DNA of 64,000 bases from UBA1351 sp963677885 (GTDB lineage Bacteria; Bacillota; Clostridia; Lachnospirales; Vallitaleaceae): the NCBI GenBank assembly GCA_963677885.1, contig OY782500.1:3100001-3164000 (forward strand). The letters run 5' to 3'. The notes beneath the pieces are model-generated. The model had not been told where the DNA came from and searched no databases. It worked only from the letters and a program-made list of their open reading frames with translations. This document shows, piece by piece, positions 33,115 through 42,937 of the stretch. Position 1 is the stretch's first letter. Each line of letters begins with the position of its first letter. The position numbers and the translations under genes are program-made.

Positions 33115-34830
33115 ATGGCAAAAACAATGGATGATCTACACAAACTGATTCAAGAAATGACCTTGGAGCAAAAAATAGGAGCAACCCTTACCTTGGGTTT
33201 TGCAGGAACCGTTCCAAGAAAACATATTTATGAATGGATTACAAAATATCACTGTGGGGGCTTAAGACTGTCTCCCATCTTTAGGAAGTTCGGTAACTAT
33301 GTAAATCCCCTGACCGGTGAGACAGTGGTTGACCTGACCAGTGTTGACAAGGTCAAAGACCAGGCGCCACCCTATATGAATGGATCAGATTATAAGGAAA
33401 TACTGGATGAGTTAAAAGAAGTAGCGGCTAAGAGACCTCTTGGTCTTCCCCTTCATTTTTCCTTCGACCAGGAAGGGGGAACCAGTGCCGATTACAACTT
33501 TGGTGGTGTTAATCTTTTTCCTAAACCCATGGGACTGAGAGCCTCCAATGACCCAAGTCTTGCCTATGAAGTGGCAAAAGCTGTATCAGAGCAAAGCCTA
33601 GCAGTCGGTTTTAATTTTCTCCATTCACCGGTTCTTGATGTGAATGTGGAACCTAAAAATCCTGAGATCTATACCAGAGCCTATTCAGATGATGCCACTC
33701 TTGTGACAGAGTATGCCATAGCAAGCTGCAAGGGACTTAAAGAAGCCGGTATGATAGCCACCGGTAAGCATTTTCCCGGAAGGGGAGATTCACCGGTAGA
33801 TGCCCACTATGAGCTGCCGGTTATTGATGTGGATAAGGAGACCCTTAAGCAACGTGATCTGCTACCTTACCGGGCACTTATTGATAAGGACCTGCTGCCA
33901 TCCATTATGATCGCCCACAGCATTTTTCCTGCCCTTGATAAGGACCATGTAGCTACGGTGTCCAAAAAAATAATCACCGGATTATTGCGGGAGGAAATGG
34001 GATATAAGGGGGTTATTACGACAGACAGTATGACCATGGGAGCCTTGGCTAAACGCTACGGTATTGCCAACGCCTGTGCTATGGCCCTTGAAGCCGGATG
34101 TGACCTGGTACTTATGAAGGCTGAAAATGAATTGGTGGAAGAGACCTTCCAAACTATTCGTGACTTTGTTATGGAAGGCAGAATACCGGAAGAGGACCTG
34201 AATAAAAAAGTAGAGCGAATCCTTAAGATGAAGATGGAATATGGTATGTTTGAGACCAGGAATCAGGACAATAGGCCGGAAGAAGTGAATAATCGAATCA
34301 GGGAGTCAGGACTTGCCAGAAGAGCTGCCTTGGGGGCAACTCTTCCCTTAAGAGGCTCTATGAAACTTCCTCTACCTAAGGAAGGAAAGACCTTAATCAT
34401 TGAGCAGATCAATAAAAACGTTCCTAATGATAAATACTGGCACTATGGATATCTCTATCAAAAGTGTATGCAGACTGGTGCCAATGTGGATCTTTTTGAA
34501 ATTGATTACATGGTGTCTGAGGAAGATACCAAGACTGTCATGGAAGCAGCAGGAAATTATGATTATATCGTCCTGACCAACTTTTATGTACGTTCAAGAA
34601 CAGCCAATAATGAATTGGTTAAAGAACTGCAGAAGGCCTGTCCGGGTAAGGTTATTGTCATCAATAATACACCCTACCTTTTGTCTGCCCCTGAAAATAT
34701 GGAAAATGTAATCACAACCCTTGCCACAACACCTGAGAATCTACAGGTGGTAGCAGATATGCTCTATGGGGAGACTAAGCCAAAAGGAACCTGGCCATTG
34801 TCTCTGACTCCGGAGGGCCAATATGTGTAA
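33115..34830 (+). CDS. Glycoside hydrolase family 3 (beta-N-acetylhexosaminidase-like)
   Basis: Protein of 571 residues without a signal peptide. The GH3 barrel shows FDQEGG (D118), GKHFPGRGDSPVDAH (the His-bearing loop typical of NagZ-type N-acetylglucosaminidases and related phosphorylases) and the nucleophile Asp in TTDSMTMGA (D304). A C-terminal alpha/beta sandwich follows from about 410. It should remove terminal N-acetylhexosamine or a related sugar from imported oligosaccharides. The start at 33115 has GGAGG 5 nt upstream. The gene overlaps the HAD-GH88 gene by 8 bases, so the two are translationally coupled, consistent with stepwise breakdown of a uronate/hexosamine glycan. Confidence 0.85.
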   Translation: MAKTMDDLHKLIQEMTLEQKIGATLTLGFAGTVPRKHIYEWITKYHCGGLRLSPIFRKFGNYVNPLTGETVVDLTSVDKVKDQAPPYMNGSDYKEILDELKEVAAKRPLGLPLHFSFDQEGGTSADYNFGGVNLFPKPMGLRASNDPSLAYEVAKAVSEQSLAVGFNFLHSPVLDVNVEPKNPEIYTRAYSDDATLVTEYAIASCKGLKEAGMIATGKHFPGRGDSPVDAHYELPVIDVDKETLKQRDLLPYRALIDKDLLPSIMIAHSIFPALDKDHVATVSKKIITGLLREEMGYKGVITTDSMTMGALAKRYGIANACAMALEAGCDLVLMKAENELVEETFQTIRDFVMEGRIPEEDLNKKVERILKMKMEYGMFETRNQDNRPEEVNNRIRESGLARRAALGATLPLRGSMKLPLPKEGKTLIIEQINKNVPNDKYWHYGYLYQKCMQTGANVDLFEIDYMVSEEDTKTVMEAAGNYDYIVLTNFYVRSRTANNELVKELQKACPGKVIVINNTPYLLSAPENMENVITTLATTPENLQVVADMLYGETKPKGTWPLSLTPEGQYV

Positions 34831-36718
34831 ATTTAACTCCCTTGATCAATTTCAAAAAAGTAAAGACTATCTCATAGCCATCGATTCAGATGGCTGTGTC
34901 TTCGATAATATGACCCTTAAGCATAATCAGCATTTTTATCCCAAGCTCATCCGTGTTTTTGAGATGGACCATGATGACCAAAAGGCAAAACTTTGGGAGT
35001 CCATCAACCTAGATTATCCCCTAAGGGGAATCAACCGTTTTTTGGGACTTGAAAAGTTCTTGGAAACCTATAAACCTAAGTGGGACATGGAGGATTATCA
35101 TCAATGGATTGGAGAAACCCAGTCATATTCCAATGACAGCTTACAGGCTTTTATAGAGAAAACAGAGGATTCCCTGTGTAAAAAGGTATTGGAATGGTCC
35201 CTGGCTGTTAATAAGTCTGTAAAAGAAATCACAGACCTCCATCTCTTTAATGGCGTCAGTCTCTTTCTTGAAGGAGTGAGAGAGAAAGCTGATATCGTAG
35301 TTGTTTCTTCAGCTAATAAGGATGCAATTACTAGAGAATGGACCAAGGCCGGACTTATTGAATATGTTTCCTATCTTGGGTCTCAGCAGGACGGAACAAA
35401 AGAAGAAATTCTTGGCAGACTTGTGGACAAGGGGTATGATACCAGAAAAATCCTAATGGTTGGTGATGCCATCAGTGACTATAAAGCAGCTAAGGCCAAT
35501 GGAGTTGAGTTTTACAGGATTACTTATCGATCGGAAGAGGATGCCTGGAAGACATTGGTCCAAGATGCCTGTGACAAGTTTTTTCAAGGGACCTACCTCT
35601 ATATGGGAGATGAAGTGATGCCTCTTGCATGGGAACAGGCCCTGGATCTGATTAAGGTAAATGTTGACGCCTACTATGAAGGTTTTCAACATGTCAGCGA
35701 AGATGACATCTACCCTAAGGAAGAAAACAAGCTCTGGACCATGGGCTTTTATCCTGGCCAGCTTTATCTGGCCTACCAAAAGACCGGTGACCCATATTAT
35801 ATCAAACACCGTAAAGAAATTCTGGAATCTTTTAGAAACAGATGTGACTCCGGCCATATGGAGACCCACGATATCGGATTTTTATTTGAAATGACAGCTT
35901 ACTATGATTATCTGGCAACAGGAGATCCTAAGTCTAAAAAGCTTTTTCTTGACGCTGCAGACAAGCTTATGAAAAGGTATCATGAAAAGGGTGGCTACAT
36001 TCAGGCATGGGGACCTTTGACCAGCCAAGGCCAAACACGGATTATCATCGACTGTATGATGAACCTACCCCTCTTATATCTGGCCAGTCAGGAAACCGGT
36101 CATAAAAAATATGCCCAGGCAGCTGCTTCCCATGCTAAAATAAGTATGAGAACATTACTCCGAGACGATGCAAGTACTTACCATACCTATTGGATGGATG
36201 TGGAGTCAGGAAAGCCTCTTAGGGGAGCGACCCATCAAGGTCACCGGGATGAATCAATATGGGCAAGAGGCCAGGCCTGGAGCCTATATGGTTTTTTGAA
36301 ATCCTATCAGTTTACCCAGAATCAGGATTTTCTGGAAGCTTCCAAAAGAAGTGCTGATGTATTTCTTAAAGGATTACCGGACAATGATATTTGTTACTGG
36401 GATTTTGATTTTTCGGCAGAGAACCCAGACATCTACGATTCTTCAGCAGCGTCCATTGCCATATGTGGACTTTTAGGTTTGGCTAAAGTCCTGACAGGTC
36501 AGGAAGCTTTTCATTATGAATATGAGGCGAAAAGGCTTCTCATGATTCTAGCCAACCGTTTTCAAAATACACAGATTAAGGAAGGCATGGGAATTCTTAA
36601 AGAAGGTATGTACCATAGAGACCAGGGAGCCAGAGCCTTTACATCATGGGGAGATTACTACTTTGTCGAAGCCTTATCTACTTTTTTTCGGGACAGAAAT
36701 CATGATGAAGAAATGTAG
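34823..36718 (+). CDS. Fused HAD-type phosphatase and GH88 unsaturated glucuronyl hydrolase
   Basis: Protein of 631 residues with two enzyme domains in one frame. Residues about 15-245 form a HAD-like hydrolase: IDSDGCVFD (nucleophile D21, acid/base D23) and MVGDAISDYKAAKANG. Residues about 260-625 form a GH88/GH105-type toroid with the two catalytic-site Asp residues in HDIGF (D350) and IIDCMMNLPLL (D410), and GATHQGHRDESIWARGQAW. GH88 enzymes release the delta-4,5-unsaturated uronic acid that polysaccharide lyases leave on glycosaminoglycan-like oligosaccharides. No internal start with a good ribosome binding site was seen, so the fusion looks real. The HAD part may dephosphorylate a sugar from the same pathway. 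Confidence 0.85.
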   Translation: MCKFNSLDQFQKSKDYLIAIDSDGCVFDNMTLKHNQHFYPKLIRVFEMDHDDQKAKLWESINLDYPLRGINRFLGLEKFLETYKPKWDMEDYHQWIGETQSYSNDSLQAFIEKTEDSLCKKVLEWSLAVNKSVKEITDLHLFNGVSLFLEGVREKADIVVVSSANKDAITREWTKAGLIEYVSYLGSQQDGTKEEILGRLVDKGYDTRKILMVGDAISDYKAAKANGVEFYRITYRSEEDAWKTLVQDACDKFFQGTYLYMGDEVMPLAWEQALDLIKVNVDAYYEGFQHVSEDDIYPKEENKLWTMGFYPGQLYLAYQKTGDPYYIKHRKEILESFRNRCDSGHMETHDIGFLFEMTAYYDYLATGDPKSKKLFLDAADKLMKRYHEKGGYIQAWGPLTSQGQTRIIIDCMMNLPLLYLASQETGHKKYAQAAASHAKISMRTLLRDDASTYHTYWMDVESGKPLRGATHQGHRDESIWARGQAWSLYGFLKSYQFTQNQDFLEASKRSADVFLKGLPDNDICYWDFDFSAENPDIYDSSAASIAICGLLGLAKVLTGQEAFHYEYEAKRLLMILANRFQNTQIKEGMGILKEGMYHRDQGARAFTSWGDYYFVEALSTFFRDRNHDEEM

Positions 36719-36872
36719 ATAAAAGATGTATTATGAATATTCGTATACATTTCTCAAGTATTGTTGATTTTCATCAAGGCTATATGGTTGTAGGATTATA
36801 TGTGTGAACTGCACCTGATAAGCGCTTGTGTTGGTGACAACAATTTTGAAAATGAATTGGGGGTAAATCCTT

Positions 36873-38513
36873 ATGAAAAAACTTATTGCAATCTGTCTGA
36901 TTCTTGTCATGGCCTTGACCGCATGTGGTCAAAAAGAAGGTAGCCAGGAAGAATCAACGACTAAAGCAGGATCCACAGACAGTGATTCTACTAAAGAAGA
37001 AAACAATGATTCAACAGCAAGTGAAACTGAAGAAGAGGAACTGGAAGGATACTTAGTTTCCAAAGATCCTCTGGAACTTAGTATTCATATGCATTTTAGA
37101 AATTCTTATGTTTATGATGAAGAGTGGCCAGTATTTCAAAAGGCTGCAGAGCTGACCAATGTTTCCCTTACTGGTGTAGCTCCTTCATCAGCAACAGATA
37201 CACAGGAAGTCTTCAACCTCTTAATGGCTACAGGAGATCTTCCAGACATCGTTGAAGGTAACAACCTGCAAGATGACTTCATTAAATACGGTTTGGAAGG
37301 TGCTTTTCTTCCTCTTGAAGATCTGATTGCAGAGCATGCGCCACATATTCAAGCCTTCCTCGATGAATATCCATACGTTCAGACTTTTGCCAGCGGTCCA
37401 GACGGACACATGTATTTCATCCCATATGTACCGGATGGTGGTGTTGGTAAAGGTTATTATATTAGACAAGACTGGTTGGATACCCTTGGACTTAGCGTTC
37501 CTACCAATGTGGATGAACTTCATGATGTTCTTCTTGCCTTTGCCAATGATGATCCTAACGGTAACGGACTACAAGATGAGATTCCTTACTTCTCCAGACA
37601 CGTTGGAGAGAACTTTAAAGATAATGAAGCAACAAGGTTAACCCACTTCTGGGGAGCAAAAACAGATTTTTATGTTGATGACAATGGTCAGGTACAGCAT
37701 GGTTTTACTTCTGAAGCCTTTAAAGAAGGTATGATGAACGTAGCCCAGTGGTACGCAGAAGGCATTATTGATCCTGAAATTTATACCCGTGGTGGTAAGG
37801 CAAGAGACATTGCTCTTGGTAATGACATTGGTGGTTTCACTCATGACTGGTTTGGTTCTTCTGCTTCCTATAACGATAAACTTTCCAGTGAGATTGAAGG
37901 TTTTAACTTCCAGGCAATTGCTCCTCCAGCTGACATTAATGGTGATGTATGGGAAGAGTTCAACCGTGACCTGGTTAAGCCTGATGGATGGGCAATTACA
38001 GTTGCCAATGAAAATCCAATCGAAACCATTAAATATTTTGATTTCTGGTTTACAGAAGAAGGCCGACGTTTAATGAACTATGGTATTGAAGGAGTTCAAT
38101 ACGATATGGTTGACGGTCAGCCAATCTTTAAAGATGAAATCCTTAATGGTGACACCAGTGTTCAAGCTCAGCTTTGGGATATAGGAGCTCAGGTTCCAAT
38201 TGGTTTCTTCCAGGACTTTGCTTATGAATTACAAACTTATAATGAGGATGCACAGAAGGGTGTTAATATGTACACTGACAATGGTTATGTGATTGATCCA
38301 TTCCCATACCTATCCTTCAACAATGAAGAACAGGCTGTCTTTGATGAAGTCTACACCAATATTACAACTTACATGCGTGAGACCCATCAAAAATGGATTC
38401 TTGGTGGAGAAAAAGTTGAAGATGGATGGGATGCATACCTTCAGCGTCTTGATGAGCTAGGTTATCAAGAGCTTCTAGAAGTCTATCAATCAGCATATGA
38501 TCGGATTAAATAA
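36873..38513 (+). CDS. Sugar ABC transporter solute-binding lipoprotein (LplA-like)
   Basis: Protein of 546 residues. A lipoprotein signal ends in LTACGQ (Cys about 18), followed by a Ser/Thr/Glu-rich linker (about 20-60) and a two-lobed family 1 binding domain (FNLLMATGDLPDIVEGN, YYIRQDWLDTLGLSVPTNVDEL, DPNGNGLQDEIPY). The length and the DPNGNGLQDEIPY phrase are typical of LplA/YtcQ proteins that pair with LplB and YtcP permeases for uronate or complex oligosaccharides. It sits in the membrane, facing outward. A very stable hairpin follows, which may keep this mRNA part more abundant than the rest of the operon. Confidence 0.88.
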   Translation: MKKLIAICLILVMALTACGQKEGSQEESTTKAGSTDSDSTKEENNDSTASETEEEELEGYLVSKDPLELSIHMHFRNSYVYDEEWPVFQKAAELTNVSLTGVAPSSATDTQEVFNLLMATGDLPDIVEGNNLQDDFIKYGLEGAFLPLEDLIAEHAPHIQAFLDEYPYVQTFASGPDGHMYFIPYVPDGGVGKGYYIRQDWLDTLGLSVPTNVDELHDVLLAFANDDPNGNGLQDEIPYFSRHVGENFKDNEATRLTHFWGAKTDFYVDDNGQVQHGFTSEAFKEGMMNVAQWYAEGIIDPEIYTRGGKARDIALGNDIGGFTHDWFGSSASYNDKLSSEIEGFNFQAIAPPADINGDVWEEFNRDLVKPDGWAITVANENPIETIKYFDFWFTEEGRRLMNYGIEGVQYDMVDGQPIFKDEILNGDTSVQAQLWDIGAQVPIGFFQDFAYELQTYNEDAQKGVNMYTDNGYVIDPFPYLSFNNEEQAVFDEVYTNITTYMRETHQKWILGGEKVEDGWDAYLQRLDELGYQELLEVYQSAYDRIK

Positions 38514-38525
38514 TTAGACTTATTC

Positions 38526-38579
38526 GTCGAGTAGGGTCCTAAGGGCCTTACTCGACCTTGTCATGACAGAATACTGTCA
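38526..38579 (+). terminator. Stable hairpins after the binding-protein gene
   Basis: A 14-bp stem starting GTCGAGTAGGGTCC and closing GGGCCTTACTCGAC with loop TAA (38526-38556) has no T run. A second hairpin TGACAG-AATA-CTGTCA (38564-38579) lies just before the next gene's ribosome binding site. They probably cause partial termination or mRNA stabilisation. Confidence 0.55.
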
Positions 38580-38593
38580 ATAAAAAGGGATGG

Positions 38594-40783
38594 ATGAAAA
38601 TGGTCAAACGAAAATATTTTAAAAGACTTTTTATCATATACTTTCTTATGATGCTGGTTTACGGACTTATTCTGACCAGCTTCTTTGTGTATCAAAACCG
38701 AGTTTCCCTGAATCAGCAGCAGGTCTATAATGACAATGCCCAGGCCAAACAGGCTGCAACCCACCTTGAGCAGAAATTATGGAGTCTTAACAAATATACA
38801 GAGACTTTATTTCAGGACACGTCATTTGGGGACTACTTAATTATTAACGATAATTACTATATCTATACAAAAGTTCAGAAAAAGCTTCAATCAGATATGG
38901 CGGTATTTACAGATATAGGAGCCAGAATTGCTGTAACCAAATGGGTAGATGATTTTGTAATCTCCAATCAATATACCCGGGATTTATATCTTTTTCAGGA
39001 AGAGATGGCTTTTACTGACCATGATATGGACAAAATTAAATCCTTTTATTACTCGGATAAAGGAATCAAAGAAGTCTTGGTTTTGCACCAAAGTGACAGT
39101 GGGCAGCTCCATATCATAAAGAAACGTAAGGCCAATACCTTCCAGTATGTCCTTCTAATTATGTCTGTTGATGAAAAAATGATGAGCAAAGGTTTGGAAA
39201 ATGCCTCTGTACACTTCTATTTAAAAGATGAAATGGGTCAAGAGCTGCAAAGCCTGACTGTTTCTGACGACGGGGTTTATTTTGATGAAGAAGGGTCTTA
39301 TCGGATGATCGGTTCCGATGTTTTTGAGGAAATATTTTTTGTCATTACCCAGTCTTCAAGTTCAGGACAGGGGATTGAAGGCGTCTTATTGGTCGCCCTT
39401 GGCCTCATGGGACTTATGTTGCTGGCAGGTTATGTCATAGCCTTTCTTTTGGCCAAACGAACCTACAGACCAATTGGTAAAGTACTGTCCAGTTTTGGTG
39501 ATTTCGGTGATGCTGTTGATGAGTTTTCCTATATACAGAATCAGACGGATATTATTGTCGAGGCCAATCAGCAATTGAAAAAGGTCATTGAGGAACAGCA
39601 GCTTGACCTTCGAACCAAGGTCATCAGGGATATGCTGAATGGCCGTATAAATAATGAAGACGCTACTGACCGCCTTGTGGAGTATGGACTTGAGTGGATA
39701 AAGGGATATAATACGGTTGCCCTTATTGAACTTCAGGAAATGGTTGATGTCCACTCGGTTTATTCCTCAAAGGCAAGAATGGAGATGCGCCAAAATCTAC
39801 AAACCATTATTGAGAATACCTTGACCTTGGAAGGGGCTTATTTTGATCTGATTGAGTTGTCTTACAATACCTACGGTTTAATATTAAAGGAAAAGGACAG
39901 GACTGAAGCAGTCAAACTTTTAAATACCCTCCTGACCAGGGTAGAGGCCAGTGAGGAAATGAGTATCCGTATTGCCCTTGGTGACGGCCAGGAAGGTCTG
40001 GAAGGGCTTCGTCTGTCCTATGACCAGGCTAGATCTTTACTGGATTTTAGGACTTCCTACGATCAAAGGGCTTTGGTAACCAGTGAAGAAGTGGTCAGTG
40101 ATAAGTTCTACTATACTCTGGAACAGGAAAGGGAACTTTATCAGGCAACCATTAGTGGCTTTACTGAGAAGATTGAGGTGATCTTTGACCGCCTTATTCG
40201 CAACAACGTTGAAGAAAGAAGCTTAAGTCAAAAAGAAGAGCTTAACCTTTTTATGTCCCTAGCTACGACCTACCGGCGTATTGAGCAAAAAGTAGATGAC
40301 TCCAAAGAGGTAGAGGGTCCTGAAGGTGACCATATGGAAGAGGCCCTAAAAGGTATGAACTCCGACGAGAACTCAATGACGGCGGTTCTTCATGAATTTA
40401 AGTTAAGCTTCCTTCAGATCGCCAAGGCGGTGAAGGCCAAAAATGAAACCACAGATACAGAAATGTCTACCATGATGATCGGCTTTATTGAAGACCACTA
40501 TAATGAGGATATCTCTTTGGAAGAAGCGGCGACCAGCCTGAATATATCTGCAGGATACTTTTGCTCAGTCTTTAAAAAGCATACCGGTAACAACTTTAAA
40601 TCCTACCTTAACCTCTATCGTGTGACAAAGGCAAAAGAAATCATTGCCCAGGAACCGAATATTAAGGTCAAGGATTTGACCACCCGGGTAGGTTACAATA
40701 ACGTTAACTCTTTTATACGTATGTTTAAGAAGCACGAAGGAATTTCACCAGGTGAGTATGCTAAGCGCATCAATATATCCTAA
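38594..40783 (+). CDS. Membrane-bound AraC regulator with extracellular sensor
   Basis: Protein of 729 residues. A transmembrane helix (about 12-34), an extracellular sensor region, a second membrane helix (about 258-282), a cytoplasmic linker domain, and a C-terminal AraC DNA-binding domain (about 630-725: DISLEEAATSLNISAGYFCSVF, VGYNNVNSFIRMFKKHEGISPGEY). This one-piece architecture is common beside LplA/LplB/YtcP importers in Bacillota, where the outer domain senses the sugar or the loaded binding protein. It most likely controls this operon. An ATG at 38600 is an equally good start (GGGATGG upstream). Confidence 0.85.
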   Translation: MKMVKRKYFKRLFIIYFLMMLVYGLILTSFFVYQNRVSLNQQQVYNDNAQAKQAATHLEQKLWSLNKYTETLFQDTSFGDYLIINDNYYIYTKVQKKLQSDMAVFTDIGARIAVTKWVDDFVISNQYTRDLYLFQEEMAFTDHDMDKIKSFYYSDKGIKEVLVLHQSDSGQLHIIKKRKANTFQYVLLIMSVDEKMMSKGLENASVHFYLKDEMGQELQSLTVSDDGVYFDEEGSYRMIGSDVFEEIFFVITQSSSSGQGIEGVLLVALGLMGLMLLAGYVIAFLLAKRTYRPIGKVLSSFGDFGDAVDEFSYIQNQTDIIVEANQQLKKVIEEQQLDLRTKVIRDMLNGRINNEDATDRLVEYGLEWIKGYNTVALIELQEMVDVHSVYSSKARMEMRQNLQTIIENTLTLEGAYFDLIELSYNTYGLILKEKDRTEAVKLLNTLLTRVEASEEMSIRIALGDGQEGLEGLRLSYDQARSLLDFRTSYDQRALVTSEEVVSDKFYYTLEQERELYQATISGFTEKIEVIFDRLIRNNVEERSLSQKEELNLFMSLATTYRRIEQKVDDSKEVEGPEGDHMEEALKGMNSDENSMTAVLHEFKLSFLQIAKAVKAKNETTDTEMSTMMIGFIEDHYNEDISLEEAATSLNISAGYFCSVFKKHTGNNFKSYLNLYRVTKAKEIIAQEPNIKVKDLTTRVGYNNVNSFIRMFKKHEGISPGEYAKRINIS

Positions 40784-41001
40784 TGATTATTCTTCCATAA
40801 GTGGTCAGGAATTCAAGCCTTTGGATCATAAAAGGGACCATATGAAAAAGTGAATAGGTGGAAAAATGAAGAAAGGAAGATGGCTAAGGTCATCTTCTTA
40901 ATTTATGTGGATAAGCTTAACTTTTGCAGATTTAAGGGACCTTTCTAAGGTGCTATGATGAGGATAGATTAACTAGTATATTGTTTTGGAGGAATGATTC
41001 T

Positions 41002-41907
41002 ATGAAAAACACAGCCAAACGCCTGTACCGGGATCGGTACTTATATCTGCTTCTGGCACCTATGATTATCTGGACATTTTTGTTCAAGTACAAGCCCCTT
41101 TATGCACTTCAGATAGCCTTTAAGGATTATAGTCTTTTTAAAGGAGTAGAAGCCAGTCCCTGGATTGGTTTTGACCATTTCGTCAGCTTCTTTACCGGAC
41201 CTTATTTCCTTAGAACCTTAACCAACACCTTTGTCTTAAATGCTGTTATCCTGCTCATTGGATTTCCAATTCCGATTATTCTTGCCCTCCTTATTAATGA
41301 AGTCAGGAGCAAGGGTTTTAAAAAATGGATTCAAACAGCTACCTATTTACCACATTTTATTTCTGCTGTTGTTATCGCAGGGATAGTCATTAACTTCCTG
41401 TCCCCATCTACAGGAATTGTTAATTTTCTACTTCAAAAGATAGGTATGGAACCGATTTACTTTTTGATTAAGCCAGAATATTTCAGAGGGATTTTTGTTT
41501 CTATGAATATATGGCAGGAAGCCGGTTTTAACTCCATCGTTTTTCTTGCTGCCCTTTCAGCTATTGATGTTCAACTCTATGAAGCTGCAAAGATCGATGG
41601 CGCCAACAAGTGGAAGCAGGTTCTTAATGTTACCCTGCCGGGAATTATGCCCACCATTATGATTATGCTGATCATTCGTATCGGAAATCTTCTCAATCTA
41701 TCCTTTGAAAAGATTATCCTACTCTACAACCCTTCGACCTACGAAACGGCAGACGTTCTCAGTACCTATGTCTACAGAACAGGGTTGGTTAATGCCCAGT
41801 ATGACTTGGGGGCGGCTGTTGGTCTTTTTGAAGCCTTTGTAGCCTTTATACTCGTTTACGGTGCCAATCGACTAAGCAAGCGGTTAACGGCCAATTCATT
41901 GTGGTAG
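41002..41907 (+). CDS. Sugar ABC transporter permease (LplB-like)
   Basis: Membrane protein of 301 residues with six helices. It begins RYLYLLLAPMIIWTFLFKYKPLYALQIAFKDY, as in LplB proteins, and carries the cytoplasmic EAA loop (YEAAKIDGANKWKQVLNVTLPGI) that docks to the ATPase. The start has GGAGG 9 nt upstream. It works with the next permease and the lipoprotein at 36873. No ATPase gene is in the operon, so a shared MsmX-type ATPase is presumed. Confidence 0.9.
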   Translation: MKNTAKRLYRDRYLYLLLAPMIIWTFLFKYKPLYALQIAFKDYSLFKGVEASPWIGFDHFVSFFTGPYFLRTLTNTFVLNAVILLIGFPIPIILALLINEVRSKGFKKWIQTATYLPHFISAVVIAGIVINFLSPSTGIVNFLLQKIGMEPIYFLIKPEYFRGIFVSMNIWQEAGFNSIVFLAALSAIDVQLYEAAKIDGANKWKQVLNVTLPGIMPTIMIMLIIRIGNLLNLSFEKIILLYNPSTYETADVLSTYVYRTGLVNAQYDLGAAVGLFEAFVAFILVYGANRLSKRLTANSLW

Positions 41908-41919
41908 AAGGAGAAAATC

Positions 41920-42795
41920 ATGAAAGTTAGTTTTGGAGAAAGAATATTTCAGATTATAAATCACAGCTTTTTATTTATTATGTCCCTTGTTGCCCTTTAT
42001 CCCTTTGTCTATGTGTTTTCAGCATCGATTAGTCACGCAGATGCTGTAGCATCAGGACGGGTCGTTCTCTTCCCGATTGATTTTAATTTCGTATCTTATA
42101 TTAAGGTCTTTAATCTGGATAATTTATGGGTGGCCTATGGTAATACCATTTATTATACCCTTGTGGGAACCTTGACCTGTATGTTCTTTTCTATTACCGG
42201 GGCCTATGCCTTAAGTAAAGAAAGACTGATTGGTAGGAAGTTTTTTACTATTTTTGTTACCTTGACCATGTGGTTCAAGGCAGGGATTGTTCCTGAGTTT
42301 CTGAACTTCCGCTCCTTGGGGCTATATAACACAAGAGCTGTTCCTATTATCGGTTTTGCAGTTGTAGCTTTTAATGTTATCCTTTTGAAAACCTATTTTG
42401 AGTCAGTGCCTAAGTCTCTGGAAGAATCTGCCCAGATAGATGGAGCCAATGACCTTAAAGTCTTGTGGAAGATATATATGCCACTGTCAAAACCTGGTCT
42501 GGCTACAGTAGCCCTCTTTTATGCAGTCAGCAAATGGAACGGTTATTTTTGGTCCATGATCTTGCTCCGTGATGAAAGTAAGATTCCACTACAGGTTCTC
42601 CTTCGTAAATTGATTGTGGAGATGAATGCTACCTCAGAATTTAACGACGCTTTTGAAATGGCCAAGCAGGGATATTCAGTGGAGACGGTTGTCTATGCTA
42701 CCATTATTATTTCCATTATCCCTATTGTACTCATGTATCCATTCATTCAAAAATATTTTGCCAAGGGTGCTATGATTGGAGCTGTTAAGGGATAG
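41920..42795 (+). CDS. Sugar ABC transporter permease (YtcP/LplC-like)
   Basis: Membrane protein of 291 residues, partner of the preceding permease, 12 bp downstream. Six helices are visible, with the EAA loop LEESAQIDGANDLKVLWKIYMPLSKP. It ends in KGAMIGAVKG, the usual end of this subfamily. The last codons are repeated in the 42 bases after the stop with synonymous changes, the scar of a lost paralogous copy. Confidence 0.9.
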   Translation: MKVSFGERIFQIINHSFLFIMSLVALYPFVYVFSASISHADAVASGRVVLFPIDFNFVSYIKVFNLDNLWVAYGNTIYYTLVGTLTCMFFSITGAYALSKERLIGRKFFTIFVTLTMWFKAGIVPEFLNFRSLGLYNTRAVPIIGFAVVAFNVILLKTYFESVPKSLEESAQIDGANDLKVLWKIYMPLSKPGLATVALFYAVSKWNGYFWSMILLRDESKIPLQVLLRKLIVEMNATSEFNDAFEMAKQGYSVETVVYATIIISIIPIVLMYPFIQKYFAKGAMIGAVKG

Positions 42796-42837
42796 TCCAA
42801 GAGCTATCTATCTATGATTGGTGCCGTTAAGGGCTAA
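42796..42837 (+). pseudogene. Duplicated end of a YtcP-type permease gene (scar)
   Basis: After the permease stop (42793-42795) the frame continues and codes MIGAVKG then a stop (42814-42837), the same seven residues that end the permease. The third bases differ (GGA/GGT, GCT/GCC, GGA/GGC, TAG/TAA), so this is not a fresh tandem copy but the tail of a diverged paralogue. Confidence 0.6.
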
Positions 42838-42937
42838 TATGAGTTTTCTGTGAAAAAACGTAGATTAGCAAGTGTAAACCCAGATAATATGCTATTATAT
42901 ACTTTAGGATTATATGAGAGGATGAGACGCATTAATT

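Noticed and set aside
36811..36830. Catabolite-responsive (cre) site around AAGCGCTT before the binding-protein gene
   Set aside because: Only the central AAGCGCTT fits; the outer positions of the consensus do not match.
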